The position numbers and the translations under genes are program-made. Below the pieces are notes generated by a model that saw only the letters and a list, made by a program, of their open reading frames with translations, searched no databases and was not told the DNA's origin. This document shows positions 8,164 through 16,145 of a DNA stretch of 56,615 nucleotides, one piece after another. The DNA comes from Candidatus Equimonas faecalis. Lineage in GTDB: Bacteria; Bacteroidota; Bacteroidia; Bacteroidales; Bacteroidaceae. How positions within the stretch are numbered: position 1 is the stretch's first letter; every line of letters starts with the position of its first letter. The stretch covers positions 1 through 56,615 of the forward strand of contig JAGHRT010000026.1 in NCBI GenBank assembly GCA_018066245.1, given 5' to 3'.

Positions 8164-9326
8164 AACTCTCCATCATCATAGTAAGCTACAACGTCCGGCA
8201 CTACGTGGAACAGTGCCTCTTGAGCGTCTATGCCTCGCTCCGGCAGGGCGACATCGACGGCGAAGTGTTCGTCGTGGACAACGACTCCCCCGACAACTCC
8301 GCAGGCTACATTGCCCATCGCTTCCCCGCCGACCGCTACCCCGCCCTGCACGTCATTCCGAACGCACGCAACGTAGGCTTCGGACGAGCCAACAACCAGG
8401 CCATTCGACGAGCCAAGGGCGAATTTATCCTTTTCCTCAATCCCGACACCGTCATCACCGAACACACCCTCGCCGATGTCCTGCGGTTTGCCGAAAGCCA
8501 CCACGACATGGGCGTAGCCGGCGTAAGCATGGTGAGCGCCGACGGACGCTTTGCCTTGGAAAGCCGCCGCGGCCTTCCCACCCCATGGGTAAGTTTCTGC
8601 AAAATGACAGGACTTTGCGCCCTCCTTCCAAAAAGTCGCATTTTCGGGCGCTACTACATGCGCTACCTGCCGACCGACCAGCCTTGCCCAATCGACATCG
8701 TCAGCGGTGCCTTCATGCTTTGTCGCAAGCAGGCACTTGACGGCGTGGGCTACTTCGACGAATCCTTCTTCATGTACGGCGAGGACATCGACCTCTCCTA
8801 CCGCTTCCTCAAGGCCGGCTACACCAACTACTTCGTGCCCACCCCCATCTTGCACTATAAGGGCGAGTCCACCAAGAAAAACACCTACCACTATGTCCAT
8901 ACGTTCTACGAGGCCATGCTCATATTCTACCAAAAGCACTTCGCCTCGTCCGTACTCCTCACCATCCCCATCCGCCTGGCCATCTACGCCCGCGCCCTCA
9001 TCGCCCTCATCAGCCAGTGGCTTGTAGGCATAGGCAATTTCCTCACGTCAAACCGCACGCGCCGCCCCGACCTCTACGCCTACGACCCCTCGGCCCCCCA
9101 AGCCGACGCAGTGGCCGACATCGCCGAGCGCAACGGCTTTGACCTCCTGGCCACCGATACGCCAGATCCCGACCGCCCCGTGGATGCCGTCATCTATAAT
9201 GCCGCTGAGACCACTTTCGGAGAAATGATAGAAACGCTGGCCGCCAATTCCCGCCACGACTACGCCCTGGGCACCTTCAACCCGCACACCGGCGTACTCA
9301 TTGCTTGCCATCAGACCTACGAGTAA
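8160..9326 (+). CDS. Glycosyltransferase family 2 (rhamnosyltransferase-like)
   Basis: A 388-residue protein. The GT-A fold begins at residue 1 with LSIIIVSYNVRHYVEQCL. The nucleotide-binding region is VVDNDSPDNS, and FLNPDTVI is the position of the DxD-like motif. YFDESFFMYGEDIDLSYR is the typical acceptor/base region of WcaA and RfbF-like enzymes. A segment around residues 255-305 could be one or two amphipathic or membrane helices. The last 80 residues form a soluble extension of unknown role. It probably adds a sugar to a surface glycan. It is translationally coupled to the sensor kinase upstream, and no other glycan genes adjoin it. Confidence 0.88.
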   Translation: MKLSIIIVSYNVRHYVEQCLLSVYASLRQGDIDGEVFVVDNDSPDNSAGYIAHRFPADRYPALHVIPNARNVGFGRANNQAIRRAKGEFILFLNPDTVITEHTLADVLRFAESHHDMGVAGVSMVSADGRFALESRRGLPTPWVSFCKMTGLCALLPKSRIFGRYYMRYLPTDQPCPIDIVSGAFMLCRKQALDGVGYFDESFFMYGEDIDLSYRFLKAGYTNYFVPTPILHYKGESTKKNTYHYVHTFYEAMLIFYQKHFASSVLLTIPIRLAIYARALIALISQWLVGIGNFLTSNRTRRPDLYAYDPSAPQADAVADIAERNGFDLLATDTPDPDRPVDAVIYNAAETTFGEMIETLAANSRHDYALGTFNPHTGVLIACHQTYE

Positions 9327-9530
9327 GCGACTGCCGTGTATCTGCACAGCCAAGTCCAGCCTTGCCGCCCCTGCCCGCAATAGTCCTCCAAGGTCAAAAC
9401 ACAGCCGCCCCGCCTAAGAAAACACCGCAATCCTAATACGCGATTCTGATACACAGGATTAGCATTTCGTTGGCGCGGGGAGCCTAAAACCGCTTTTTTT
9501 TAGCAAAAGCTGCAAAAAGTTGGGCAAAAA
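9327..9530. other. Gene-free spacer upstream of tRNA-Asp
   Basis: About 200 bases with no convincing open frame or hairpin. It becomes A/T-rich towards the tRNA promoter. Nothing else is seen. Confidence 0.5.
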
Positions 9531-9562
9531 TTTGGGAGTTAATCCAAAAACCCGTACTTTTG
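9531..9562 (+). promoter_or_regulatory. Promoter of tRNA-Asp
   Basis: TTTG at 9531-9534 and TACTTTTG at 9555-9562, 20 bases apart, match the Bacteroidetes -33/-7 pattern. The tRNA begins 36 bases later. Confidence 0.75.
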
Positions 9563-9598
9563 CACTTGCAAATGAGCCTTACGGCCATTCGCGCTACT

Positions 9599-9672
9599 GG
9601 TGCGGTAGTTCAGCTGGTTAGAATACTAGCCTGTCACGCTAGGGGTCGCGGGTTCGAGTCCCGTCCGCACCG
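9599..9672 (+). tRNA. tRNA-Asp (GTC)
   Basis: A 74-base cloverleaf. The acceptor GGTGCGG pairs with CCGCACC, followed by discriminator G. The anticodon loop CTGTCAC gives anticodon GTC. The T arm contains GGTTCGAGTCC. CCA is not encoded in full (GCCC follows). It has its own promoter and terminator. Confidence 0.96.
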
Positions 9673-9680
9673 CCCAAAAG

Positions 9681-9720
9681 AAACACCTAACTGTTTGATA
9701 ATAGTTAGGTGTTCTTTTTT
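9681..9720 (+). terminator. Terminator of tRNA-Asp
   Basis: AACACCTAACT pairs with AGTTAGGTGTT, followed by CTTTTTT. Confidence 0.9.
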
Positions 9721-9771
9721 GTCTAGTTTCTGCTACATTTCTTACACCTCCTACATTCCTGCTTCTAGCGC

Positions 9772-9802
9772 CAACGCCCGCCGAGGTATTCGGCGGGTGT
9801 TG
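9772..9802 (-). terminator. Hairpin at the end of the restriction-modification operon
   Basis: CAACGCCCGCCGA pairs with TCGGCGGGTGTTG (one G-T pair) around a 5-base loop, 35 bases beyond the helicase stop. There is no T-run, so its role as a terminator is inferred. Confidence 0.55.
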
Positions 9803-9836
9803 CGAATCATGGGAGTGTGCCCCCTGTTATCAACTG

Positions 9837-12392
9837 TTATTCCTCATTGCGGAAGTATTCTTCCTCAAATTCGGCACGCGTCTCCACGGTGTCGTAGCCG
9901 CCGACGGGAGAACGGTCCTTCATGGAGTTGTCAAATCCGATGTATTCCAGCGAGGCGTCCTCGTAGCGTTTGAACTTGAAGACGGCATCGTTCATCAGTT
10001 CGGAGTTGAACACATTGAGCGACACAAGAAGCTCAAAGTCCCTCACTTCCAAGCCCGTCACCTTGTGGAACAGTCCCGGCTCCAACTGCGTGATGACATC
10101 CTTCAAAGTCTGCTCGCGGTAGTCCGTGAGGTACATGAATATAGGCACGCGCGTGGCGAACTTGATGAGTTTCTCCTGAATCATCTTGCGCTTGCTCTTC
10201 ATCTCCTTCTCTTCCGCGGTAAGTTCCTTTTTCTCTCTCTGCGAGAGGTCGCGCTCGTTGGCTTCCCTTTTGAGGGCTTTTATCTTTTCGCTCTTGTTGA
10301 TGATAGTCTCAATGTCCTTATTGAGGGAGCGGAATCCCTCTATCTTCATCAGGGCGGCGAGAGCCTCGGGGCTGTTGAGGAGGCGCTGCAATGTGTTGTT
10401 GTCTACATTCACGAGCAGGGCACTCTCCCAGCGGCGGGCCAGTAGCGTGGCGGAGGTGCCGCTCATGGCGATGTCGAGGATGCCGGCGGCATCTATCTGT
10501 TTCATGTGGCTACCGTCATAGGCCAGCACGGGCAGGAAGCGGATGAAGTCTTCCACTTTCTTCTCGGGGTTGCTCTCCTTCACATTGAGGCGGCAGGAGT
10601 ATTCGGCTATCTGGCGCAGGGCACGGTTGGGGGCGAAGTCGAATACATAGCACTCTTGCTTCATAATCTCCTTGTGTGCGGGGTCGTTGCCCTGCGGGTT
10701 CTTGATGACCCATGGCGTCTGCACACGGAAGGCGGCTTGGAAGTAGGTCTCGGGCGATTTGGAATTACGGAGCATGAAGATTCCTGTCCACGGCCTGACG
10801 CTCACGCCGGTGATGAGTTTGCCGCACGACAAGGTAATGGTGCGCGTTTCCAGCGGGTTACCCATGGCCCTCTGCACGGGCGGCAGGGCGTCGAGGCCTA
10901 TGCCAGCCTTGGGCCCCGCGGCCACCACCACCTTGAAGTCGTGGTAGAAGGTGTTGTTGCGCGCTGCCAGCAGGTTGCGCATGGCGTAGCATGCCGCTAC
11001 GTCGGGCAGGAACCAGAAGGTGTGGTTGAGCACACGCAGTAGCGGGGCGTGGCTGAAGGGCATGGGCGGTCGCTCGCTGCGCAGGACGAGGTCGCTCTTT
11101 ATGTTTTCTTTATACGCGCCTCGGATGAGATCGAGCCATTTCTGCACTTCGTCTTCGTGGGTGAACGTGGCTCCCTCCATTCCCGTCAAGGGGGAGGCTT
11201 TTGCCTCAAAGAATGCGTTGAGGTCAAACTCGTCGAACTCGCCCTCCTGCGCCACCTTCACCATTATCTCCGGCAACTGGTAGGTCATCAGCACCATACG
11301 TGGCAGCATGGCATAAAAGCCCCCTCCGGCTCTCCCTTTGGGGGAGAGTGCCAGCCGTGCTTGCTCTTCGGCTTTGGCGGCCTGTTCGTCGGAGTAGGTC
11401 CAGTTGAAGATTTGCTCCTCTATGAACTCGCCCGAGTTGATGGCACGGAAGGGTGTGCCGGAGAGGTAGAGATAGTGGCTGGTGGTGATGGGCATGTTCT
11501 CCTCGCTGAAGTAGTCCAGGGCTTCGCCGTCCTGCGCAGCCTGCTCGGCCTTGTCCTCATTGTAGAAGAGGTCTTTGGCACTCTCGCGCCATGCTCCGTA
11601 GTGGTATTCGTCAAAGATGACGGCGTCCCAGTTCACCATGTGCGCCCACTCGTTGTGCAGCTTTATGCCGCCTGCCTTGTTCTTGCCCAGGAAGTCTTGG
11701 AACGACCCGAACCATACGATGGGCCGCTTTTTGTCGGCGCTGTCGTAGTCCAGTTCGGTCGTGCGGCTAACGAACTGCCATCCCTTGAAATCGACGTGCG
11801 AGCGAAGGTCTTCCTCCCACGCGCTCTCCACGGCGGGCTTGAAGGTCAGCACCAATATGCGCTTCCACCCCATTCGCCGAGCCAGCTGATAGGCAGCGAA
11901 GGTCTTGCCGAAGCGCATCTTGCAGTTCCAGAGGAAATGGGGCGTGCGACCCGTCTCGCGTTTGTAGGATTGGAAGTACTGTGCCGTCATCTCCACGGCT
12001 CTCTCCTGTTCGGGGCGCATGTCGAAGGTCTCCGTGCGTCCTTCCTCGTTGTCCTCCCCGTTTCTCAGGGCCACGACGGCGGCTTTCACATCGGCCACCG
12101 TGCAGCGGAACCACTCGCCGCCCGTGTTCTCTTTGCCATGACGGCGCAGCCACCGGTGTACGGCCTTGTCCATAAAGTAAGTGCCGTCCTCGCGCATACT
12201 GCAGGTTTGGTACTCAATGGAGTAGGGCAGGGCATCGCCGGGGCGTTTCGTGGGATATTGCTCGGCCACGCGCCGCTGCACGTTGGTGGCGGTGTAGCCC
12301 ACTTTCAATTGGCCCGGGTAGTTCGGGTCGCGGTAAGCGTAAATTTGTGGATTGACATCCGGCCGTGCCGGAAAGAAATCACTTTGTGCCAT
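9837..12392 (-). CDS. GIY-YIG nuclease / SF2 helicase fusion, likely restriction subunit
   Basis: An 851-residue protein with ATG start. Residues about 15-105 resemble a GIY-YIG nuclease of the T5orf172/MUG113 type: QIYAYRDP, LKVGYT, QRRVAEQ (catalytic Arg) and GGEWFRC. The usual acidic residue is Asp (FMDKAVH). A superfamily-2 ATPase follows: CKMRFGKT (motif I), FDEYH (II), YLSGTPF (III) and QAAFRVQTPW (VI). The C-terminal half has a charged Lys/Glu stretch and no domain I can name. It is the last gene of an operon with two methyltransferase genes and a four-helix-bundle gene, so it most likely cuts unmodified DNA. Residues about 349-358 (LSPKGRAGGG) are encoded by an intergenic-type repeat. 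Confidence 0.8.
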   Translation of the reverse strand: MAQSDFFPARPDVNPQIYAYRDPNYPGQLKVGYTATNVQRRVAEQYPTKRPGDALPYSIEYQTCSMREDGTYFMDKAVHRWLRRHGKENTGGEWFRCTVADVKAAVVALRNGEDNEEGRTETFDMRPEQERAVEMTAQYFQSYKRETGRTPHFLWNCKMRFGKTFAAYQLARRMGWKRILVLTFKPAVESAWEEDLRSHVDFKGWQFVSRTTELDYDSADKKRPIVWFGSFQDFLGKNKAGGIKLHNEWAHMVNWDAVIFDEYHYGAWRESAKDLFYNEDKAEQAAQDGEALDYFSEENMPITTSHYLYLSGTPFRAINSGEFIEEQIFNWTYSDEQAAKAEEQARLALSPKGRAGGGFYAMLPRMVLMTYQLPEIMVKVAQEGEFDEFDLNAFFEAKASPLTGMEGATFTHEDEVQKWLDLIRGAYKENIKSDLVLRSERPPMPFSHAPLLRVLNHTFWFLPDVAACYAMRNLLAARNNTFYHDFKVVVAAGPKAGIGLDALPPVQRAMGNPLETRTITLSCGKLITGVSVRPWTGIFMLRNSKSPETYFQAAFRVQTPWVIKNPQGNDPAHKEIMKQECYVFDFAPNRALRQIAEYSCRLNVKESNPEKKVEDFIRFLPVLAYDGSHMKQIDAAGILDIAMSGTSATLLARRWESALLVNVDNNTLQRLLNSPEALAALMKIEGFRSLNKDIETIINKSEKIKALKREANERDLSQREKKELTAEEKEMKSKRKMIQEKLIKFATRVPIFMYLTDYREQTLKDVITQLEPGLFHKVTGLEVRDFELLVSLNVFNSELMNDAVFKFKRYEDASLEYIGFDNSMKDRSPVGGYDTVETRAEFEEEYFRNEE
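11319..11348. repeat. Intergenic-type hairpin element inside the helicase frame
   Basis: CCCCCTCCGGCTCTCCC...GGGGGAGAG inside the helicase matches the element at 56402-56430 (read on the minus strand as CCCCCTCCAGCTCC...GGGGGAGG). It encodes LSPKGRAGGG in frame. Confidence 0.65.
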
Positions 12393-12451
12393 AGTAAAAA
12401 GGTCTATGGCGCGAAATGAAAAGGGAGAGGCTTTTCCCAGCAGGAGGCTGG

Positions 12452-12505
12452 AGCTTCTAGATTCTCTAGGTTCTCTAGAACTTCTAGTTTTTCTAGAATC
12501 TCTAG
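12452..12505 (-). repeat. 9-bp tandem array (six units) forming the 3' end of the four-helix gene
   Basis: Six consecutive 9-bp units ending in CTAG on the plus strand: AGCTTCTAG, ATTCTCTAG, GTTCTCTAG, AACTTCTAG, TTTTTCTAG, AATCTCTAG. On the minus strand, in the frame of the adjoining gene, each unit gives a TAG codon. The first of these is the gene's stop. Confidence 0.9.
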
Positions 12506-13248
12506 CTATTCTGTCCTTTTTGCTTCAGCAGGGTGAGTTCGCGTCGGAGGCTGGCCACTTGGGCTTTGAGGTCTTCTATCTCGTGGGCCTGTGCTTCGAT
12601 GATTTGTTTCTGCGTGCCTCGTCGGTCAAGGCGTGCCGCCGTCATGCGCTCACGTATGCCGCCTTCTTCCACGAACTCGCGGTCGCGCTTGGCAATGAAG
12701 GTTGTCAGGACCTTATCCACCATGTGGCACAGGCAGATGGCGGTGTTGCACATCTCCTCGTCTGTCCATTGGGAGAAGTAGGGCTGATAGTCCTCCAGTC
12801 TGTTGTGGGCTCGGCAAAAGGCGAGAAGCCTCTCGAAGCGCGGGTGAACGGCCCCGGAATCTCTAGAATTGCTAGCCTCTCTAGAACTTCTGGCCTTTCC
12901 CCAGTCACAGAGACCATGTTGTTTGAGGTAGTCCTGATAGTCCTCCATCAGTTCCTGATTGCTGCCTTGTGCAATGCCCAGCAACTTGATTTCCACCTCA
13001 AACGATGTCTGCCCGTCCGTCATGCCTTCGGCTATGTTCTGTTTGACGGAGCGTGCGGCCTGCACCATCTGGTCAACCGTGCGGTCGCCGTACTTGGGCA
13101 GGAAGCGCTCGCAGAACGCTTTGGTGAGTTGAATGAGGGCGTCGCTTTTCTGATAGAAGGCAAGCTCGGTATAGACAGCGCGTTTGCGCAGCACGCTGGG
13201 CGTTCCGTCGTCGTAGCGTTGCAACTGTATTTTGCGAGGGTCGGGCAT
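12502..13248 (-). CDS. Four-helix-bundle 'suffix'-type protein within the restriction operon
   Basis: A 248-residue protein. Residues about 25-120 resemble the four-helix-bundle fold of the 23S intervening-sequence/Avd proteins (YTELAFYQKSDALIQLTKAF, then AARSVKQNIAEGM and EVEIKLLGIAQGSNQELMED). A second part with WTDEEMCNTAICLCHMVDKV and a C-terminal coiled coil (about 205-245) fits what NCBI calls the four-helix-bundle suffix domain; I recall that name with moderate certainty. Between the parts, residues about 119-130 (SSREASNSRD) come from a 9-bp repeat array, and the stop codon lies in a second array. It sits between the methyltransferase and helicase genes, spaced 132 and 109 bases. Its function is unknown. 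Confidence 0.75.
   Translation of the reverse strand: MPDPRKIQLQRYDDGTPSVLRKRAVYTELAFYQKSDALIQLTKAFCERFLPKYGDRTVDQMVQAARSVKQNIAEGMTDGQTSFEVEIKLLGIAQGSNQELMEDYQDYLKQHGLCDWGKARSSREASNSRDSGAVHPRFERLLAFCRAHNRLEDYQPYFSQWTDEEMCNTAICLCHMVDKVLTTFIAKRDREFVEEGGIRERMTAARLDRRGTQKQIIEAQAHEIEDLKAQVASLRRELTLLKQKGQNS
12858..12893 (-). repeat. In-frame 9-bp array (four units) inside the four-helix gene
   Basis: Units AATCTCTAG, AATTGCTAG, CCTCTCTAG and AACTTCTGG on the plus strand, the same family as the array at 12452-12505. Read in the gene's frame they give S-R-D/E-type triplets without stops. Confidence 0.88.
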
Positions 13249-13380
13249 AGCGGCAGGAGTTTATGCCGCAAAATTACCACTTTCCCCGCTTATGGCCAAG
13301 CCTTAATCCTTTTTCCTCTCTCTTATTTCAAATATCGCGCGTGTTATTATATATAATGTGTACTTTTTCGGAAGTTATCT

Positions 13381-14880
13381 TTATTCCATCGGTCGTATCA
13401 TGCTCTCTATAAAGGCTATCTCATCCTCCGACAAGCCGTACTTCTCGTAAAGCATGGCGTCTGTCCATGGGTGAGAGAAGTCTTGAAGGGGGACGAAGGA
13501 GTAAACAGCTTTGGTCGTGTCTTGTGTTACCTTTTTTAACATAACTAGAAATCTAAAGAATCTAGTCTTAATATATGATACAATACTTTCGCATTCTTCT
13601 TTGGAATTAAAAGGACCTATAAACATATATGTTTCGGAGCACGCGCTATTCTTCTCTCCTACGAAAGGTTTTCCTAATATTGGGTGAGGAAAGGCATCGC
13701 TGCCGCTACTTGCACGAGGTATAAATATTTTATATTGAGTAACAATATCTGAATTCTTTGAAATATCTTCCATTTCAATATAAGATACACCTTGGTTCTC
13801 ATATAATTTAATAGCCCCCTGTTCCCTTCCATGAAAAATAGTACTTAAACCAAAAGGCTGTCGTGAACTGACTTTATCAAAAATAGTTTTTTCTTTGAAG
13901 GTTTGTATTTTGTGCAGAATACCGATAGCTTCATTATATCTTATGAATGTATCACATCCTTGTTCCAACAGAGGTCTTGTTGCAGAAGTAGAAATCTCAT
14001 TGTTCTTATGAGTCGTGATTTCGCAGTCACTTTCGTTATCCCTATCCCATAGAAAATAGCAAACTCCTCCTTTTATTTGAACTCCTGGGAAACATTCAAA
14101 AGCCTGCGGATAATCATGTATGATTCTCAATCTTCTGTCATGAAGCATTGAGTCTCTAAAAGAGTCAAGTCCTTTTCCTCCTGCAAACCACCTTGCAGGA
14201 ACAATCATAGAGAGATACCTTGGGCTTAATTTTTTTGCTTGTTCTATAAATTTATGGTAAATCGGTGTCGCGCTTATTCCAAATCCTCCATCACTCAACT
14301 GATACGGCGGGTTTCCTATTATTACGTCAAATTTCATTTTTGGGAAAAGCTTTTCGGGGTTATCGGTATGTATAAACTCATAGGCGTGGCTTTCAAGGTC
14401 GCCGCGCACATTCTTGCCGAAGACATTCTCGGCAGCTCCGCAGTATCGGCATTTGCCACCCATGAAGGTGTGCTCCATAGGGCGGTAGCGGATATTGCCT
14501 TGCTCGTCCTTGAAGGCCGTGCAGAGCGAATAGCGGCCGTCGGCCCTTTTGCTGCAATACACGGAGCGGCGGGAGATAAGCGCCGTGAGTTCCGTGATGC
14601 TCAACCCAAAGAGCTGGCGCGTGAAAATATGGTTGGCGCGCTCCTGCTTATCGGGAATCTCCTCCGCCAGTCCTGCCATAAGGCGCTTGGCTATCTCGCG
14701 GAGAAACACGCCGCTCTTGCTCACAGGGTCCAGAAAGGTTGTCGTACTGCTGCGGAAAAGTTCCGCAGGAAGCATGTCCAGCATCTGGTTCACCACCGAG
14801 GGCGGCGTGAACACCTCGTCGTTGGAGAGGTTGGCCAGACAGGTGAGAATGTCGGGGTTGTAGGTACTATTGTGCAACAT
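13381..14880 (-). CDS. Eco57I-type adenine-N6 DNA methyltransferase with recognition domain
   Basis: A 499-residue protein with ATG start. Motif I-like FLDPVSKSGVFLREIAKRL lies near residue 48 and motif IV NPPYQL near residue 187, which together mark an N6-adenine methyltransferase of the Eco57I/N-6 class. A possible zinc site includes CRYCG near residue 146. The second half carries the probable target-recognition region. Its DNA (about 13520-14350) is visibly richer in A/T than the rest of the operon, suggesting exchange of specificity. Motif I departs from the usual DPxxGxG. It overlaps the upstream methyltransferase-like gene by 14 bases. It should modify the operon's target site. Confidence 0.85.
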   Translation of the reverse strand: MLHNSTYNPDILTCLANLSNDEVFTPPSVVNQMLDMLPAELFRSSTTTFLDPVSKSGVFLREIAKRLMAGLAEEIPDKQERANHIFTRQLFGLSITELTALISRRSVYCSKRADGRYSLCTAFKDEQGNIRYRPMEHTFMGGKCRYCGAAENVFGKNVRGDLESHAYEFIHTDNPEKLFPKMKFDVIIGNPPYQLSDGGFGISATPIYHKFIEQAKKLSPRYLSMIVPARWFAGGKGLDSFRDSMLHDRRLRIIHDYPQAFECFPGVQIKGGVCYFLWDRDNESDCEITTHKNNEISTSATRPLLEQGCDTFIRYNEAIGILHKIQTFKEKTIFDKVSSRQPFGLSTIFHGREQGAIKLYENQGVSYIEMEDISKNSDIVTQYKIFIPRASSGSDAFPHPILGKPFVGEKNSACSETYMFIGPFNSKEECESIVSYIKTRFFRFLVMLKKVTQDTTKAVYSFVPLQDFSHPWTDAMLYEKYGLSEDEIAFIESMIRPME

Positions 14881-15550
14881 CTTGCGTATAGAGTTTAAGG
14901 TATTTCACGGGTTTGTATTCCTTGCATGGCGTGGGGATGAAAGCCTCGTCGCCGAGGTCGCTGAAGAGGTTGGCTTCCTCTATGGGTTGGTTCTTGAGCA
15001 GCATGTCCAGCGTGTAGTTGCGGCGCTTCACCTTGCCTTCGCCCACGAAACTCCACTCGGCGAACACAATGGGGCGGTCCGGGCGTTCCGGTTCGCAGAG
15101 CGTGAGGGCATCGCCCCACAGAATGTTGCACGCCAGCACATATTCCAGCGTGCGCAGTAACTCTCCCTCCAAAGTTCCGCCGAGGTGGGCGTGCGGGTAC
15201 CATTCCCTGATGATTTCCAAGAGGCGCAAGCGGCACTCCTCCACATTGTCCGGCATGATGTCGATGCCGTAGATGCTGCAAACGGCCTGCACCGTCTGGC
15301 GGTCAATCTCTTCGTGGTCCATCTTGCGCCCATAGCGCTGGGTGTTGTTCTGCCAAATGACGTCCAACTTACGCCGCAGGATTTCCACGAGGAAGTTTCC
15401 CGTGCCGCACGCCGGTTCAAGGAAACGGGAGTCTATCCGCTCCGTCTCCTGCTTCACGAGGTCCAGCATGGCATTTACTTCGCGTGCCGCCGTGAACACC
15501 TCGCCGCGCTCTGCCACGCGCTCCTTTGATTTTATCTGTGATTCGGGCAT
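14867..15550 (-). CDS. Second methyltransferase-like polypeptide (SAM-binding half)
   Basis: A 227-residue protein starting at ATG 15550 (MPESQIKSKERV). An in-frame extension to 15616 has no better start. It has a textbook SAM-binding motif I, FLEPACGTGNFLVEILRRKL near residue 45, and IYGIDIMPDNVEECRLRL. I see no NPPY motif IV before the stop. It may therefore be a partner or regulatory half of the next gene's product, or one half of a split enzyme. It is the first gene of the restriction-modification operon. The stop of this gene lies inside the following gene (14-base overlap). Confidence 0.78.
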   Translation of the reverse strand: MPESQIKSKERVAERGEVFTAAREVNAMLDLVKQETERIDSRFLEPACGTGNFLVEILRRKLDVIWQNNTQRYGRKMDHEEIDRQTVQAVCSIYGIDIMPDNVEECRLRLLEIIREWYPHAHLGGTLEGELLRTLEYVLACNILWGDALTLCEPERPDRPIVFAEWSFVGEGKVKRRNYTLDMLLKNQPIEEANLFSDLGDEAFIPTPCKEYKPVKYLKLYTQDVAQ

Positions 15551-15556
15551 AAAAAA

Positions 15557-15637
15557 CGTAGGTATCTTACTTCTGCTCGCTGGTTCTTTGAGGCCTACCA
15601 CAGCCTGGCTAATCAACGAGTCAGAGAGATACCTACG
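15557..15637. repeat. Long-range inverted repeat just upstream of the restriction operon
   Basis: CGTAGGTATCT at 15557-15567 and AGATACCTACG at 15627-15637 are perfect inverted copies, 59 bases apart and 7 bases upstream of the first ATG. This could be an operator or a structured leader. Confidence 0.6.
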
Positions 15638-15650
15638 AGAGGATATAATA

Positions 15651-16145
15651 CACCCAAAGAGCGTGCGTGAGGGAACAAATGTACCCTCTGCACGCTGACG
15701 GGTGGCTATAATCCATCCGCAGCATCTACTTCTGCATTGTTTTTGATTAGCCTTTTGAATGTGGTAGTTTCAAAGAACCAAAAACAAGCGTCCATAAACG
15801 CTTTTTCTATATGTATGTTCTTGCCCGCTGGCAAGAGTGTGAAGCACGGGGGAGAGGCTTTGCTCACCGTCCGCACCCGTTACGGCGGCAAAAGTAGCAA
15901 AAAACTCGCAATAAACTCCCATCCTGTATGGAAAAAGTGGCCACCGCCCTGCGTTTCGCGTAAAAAACTTTGCTCGCGGCCTAAATAATGGCTGTTTCCT
16001 GTCCTTTCCCTCACGCTTACGTGCTTCATTCGGGATAAGCCTCCTAAAACAAAGTGCGAGGTCAGGAAAAACTTCCCCCCAAGTCGCCCGCATATTCCGC
16101 ATTAGTTGTTACAGAGCCCGCCTTCCCAAGTTCTACATCCGTATT
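15651..16145. other. Gene-free stretch upstream of the restriction operon
   Basis: A minus-strand open frame of 110 codons lies at 15770-16102 but has no recognisable domain and an odd Arg/Phe-rich composition, so I do not call it a gene. A small hairpin AAGCGT/ACGCTT followed by TTTTT lies near 15788-15808. Bases 15867-15877 repeat the 3' acceptor of tRNA-Asp (CCGTCCGCACC). Confidence 0.5.

Noticed and set aside
15770-16102. A 110-codon minus-strand frame with Arg/Phe-rich sequence
   Set aside because: No domain, no clear promoter and overlap with repeat-rich DNA. I cannot separate it from a conserved noncoding repeat.
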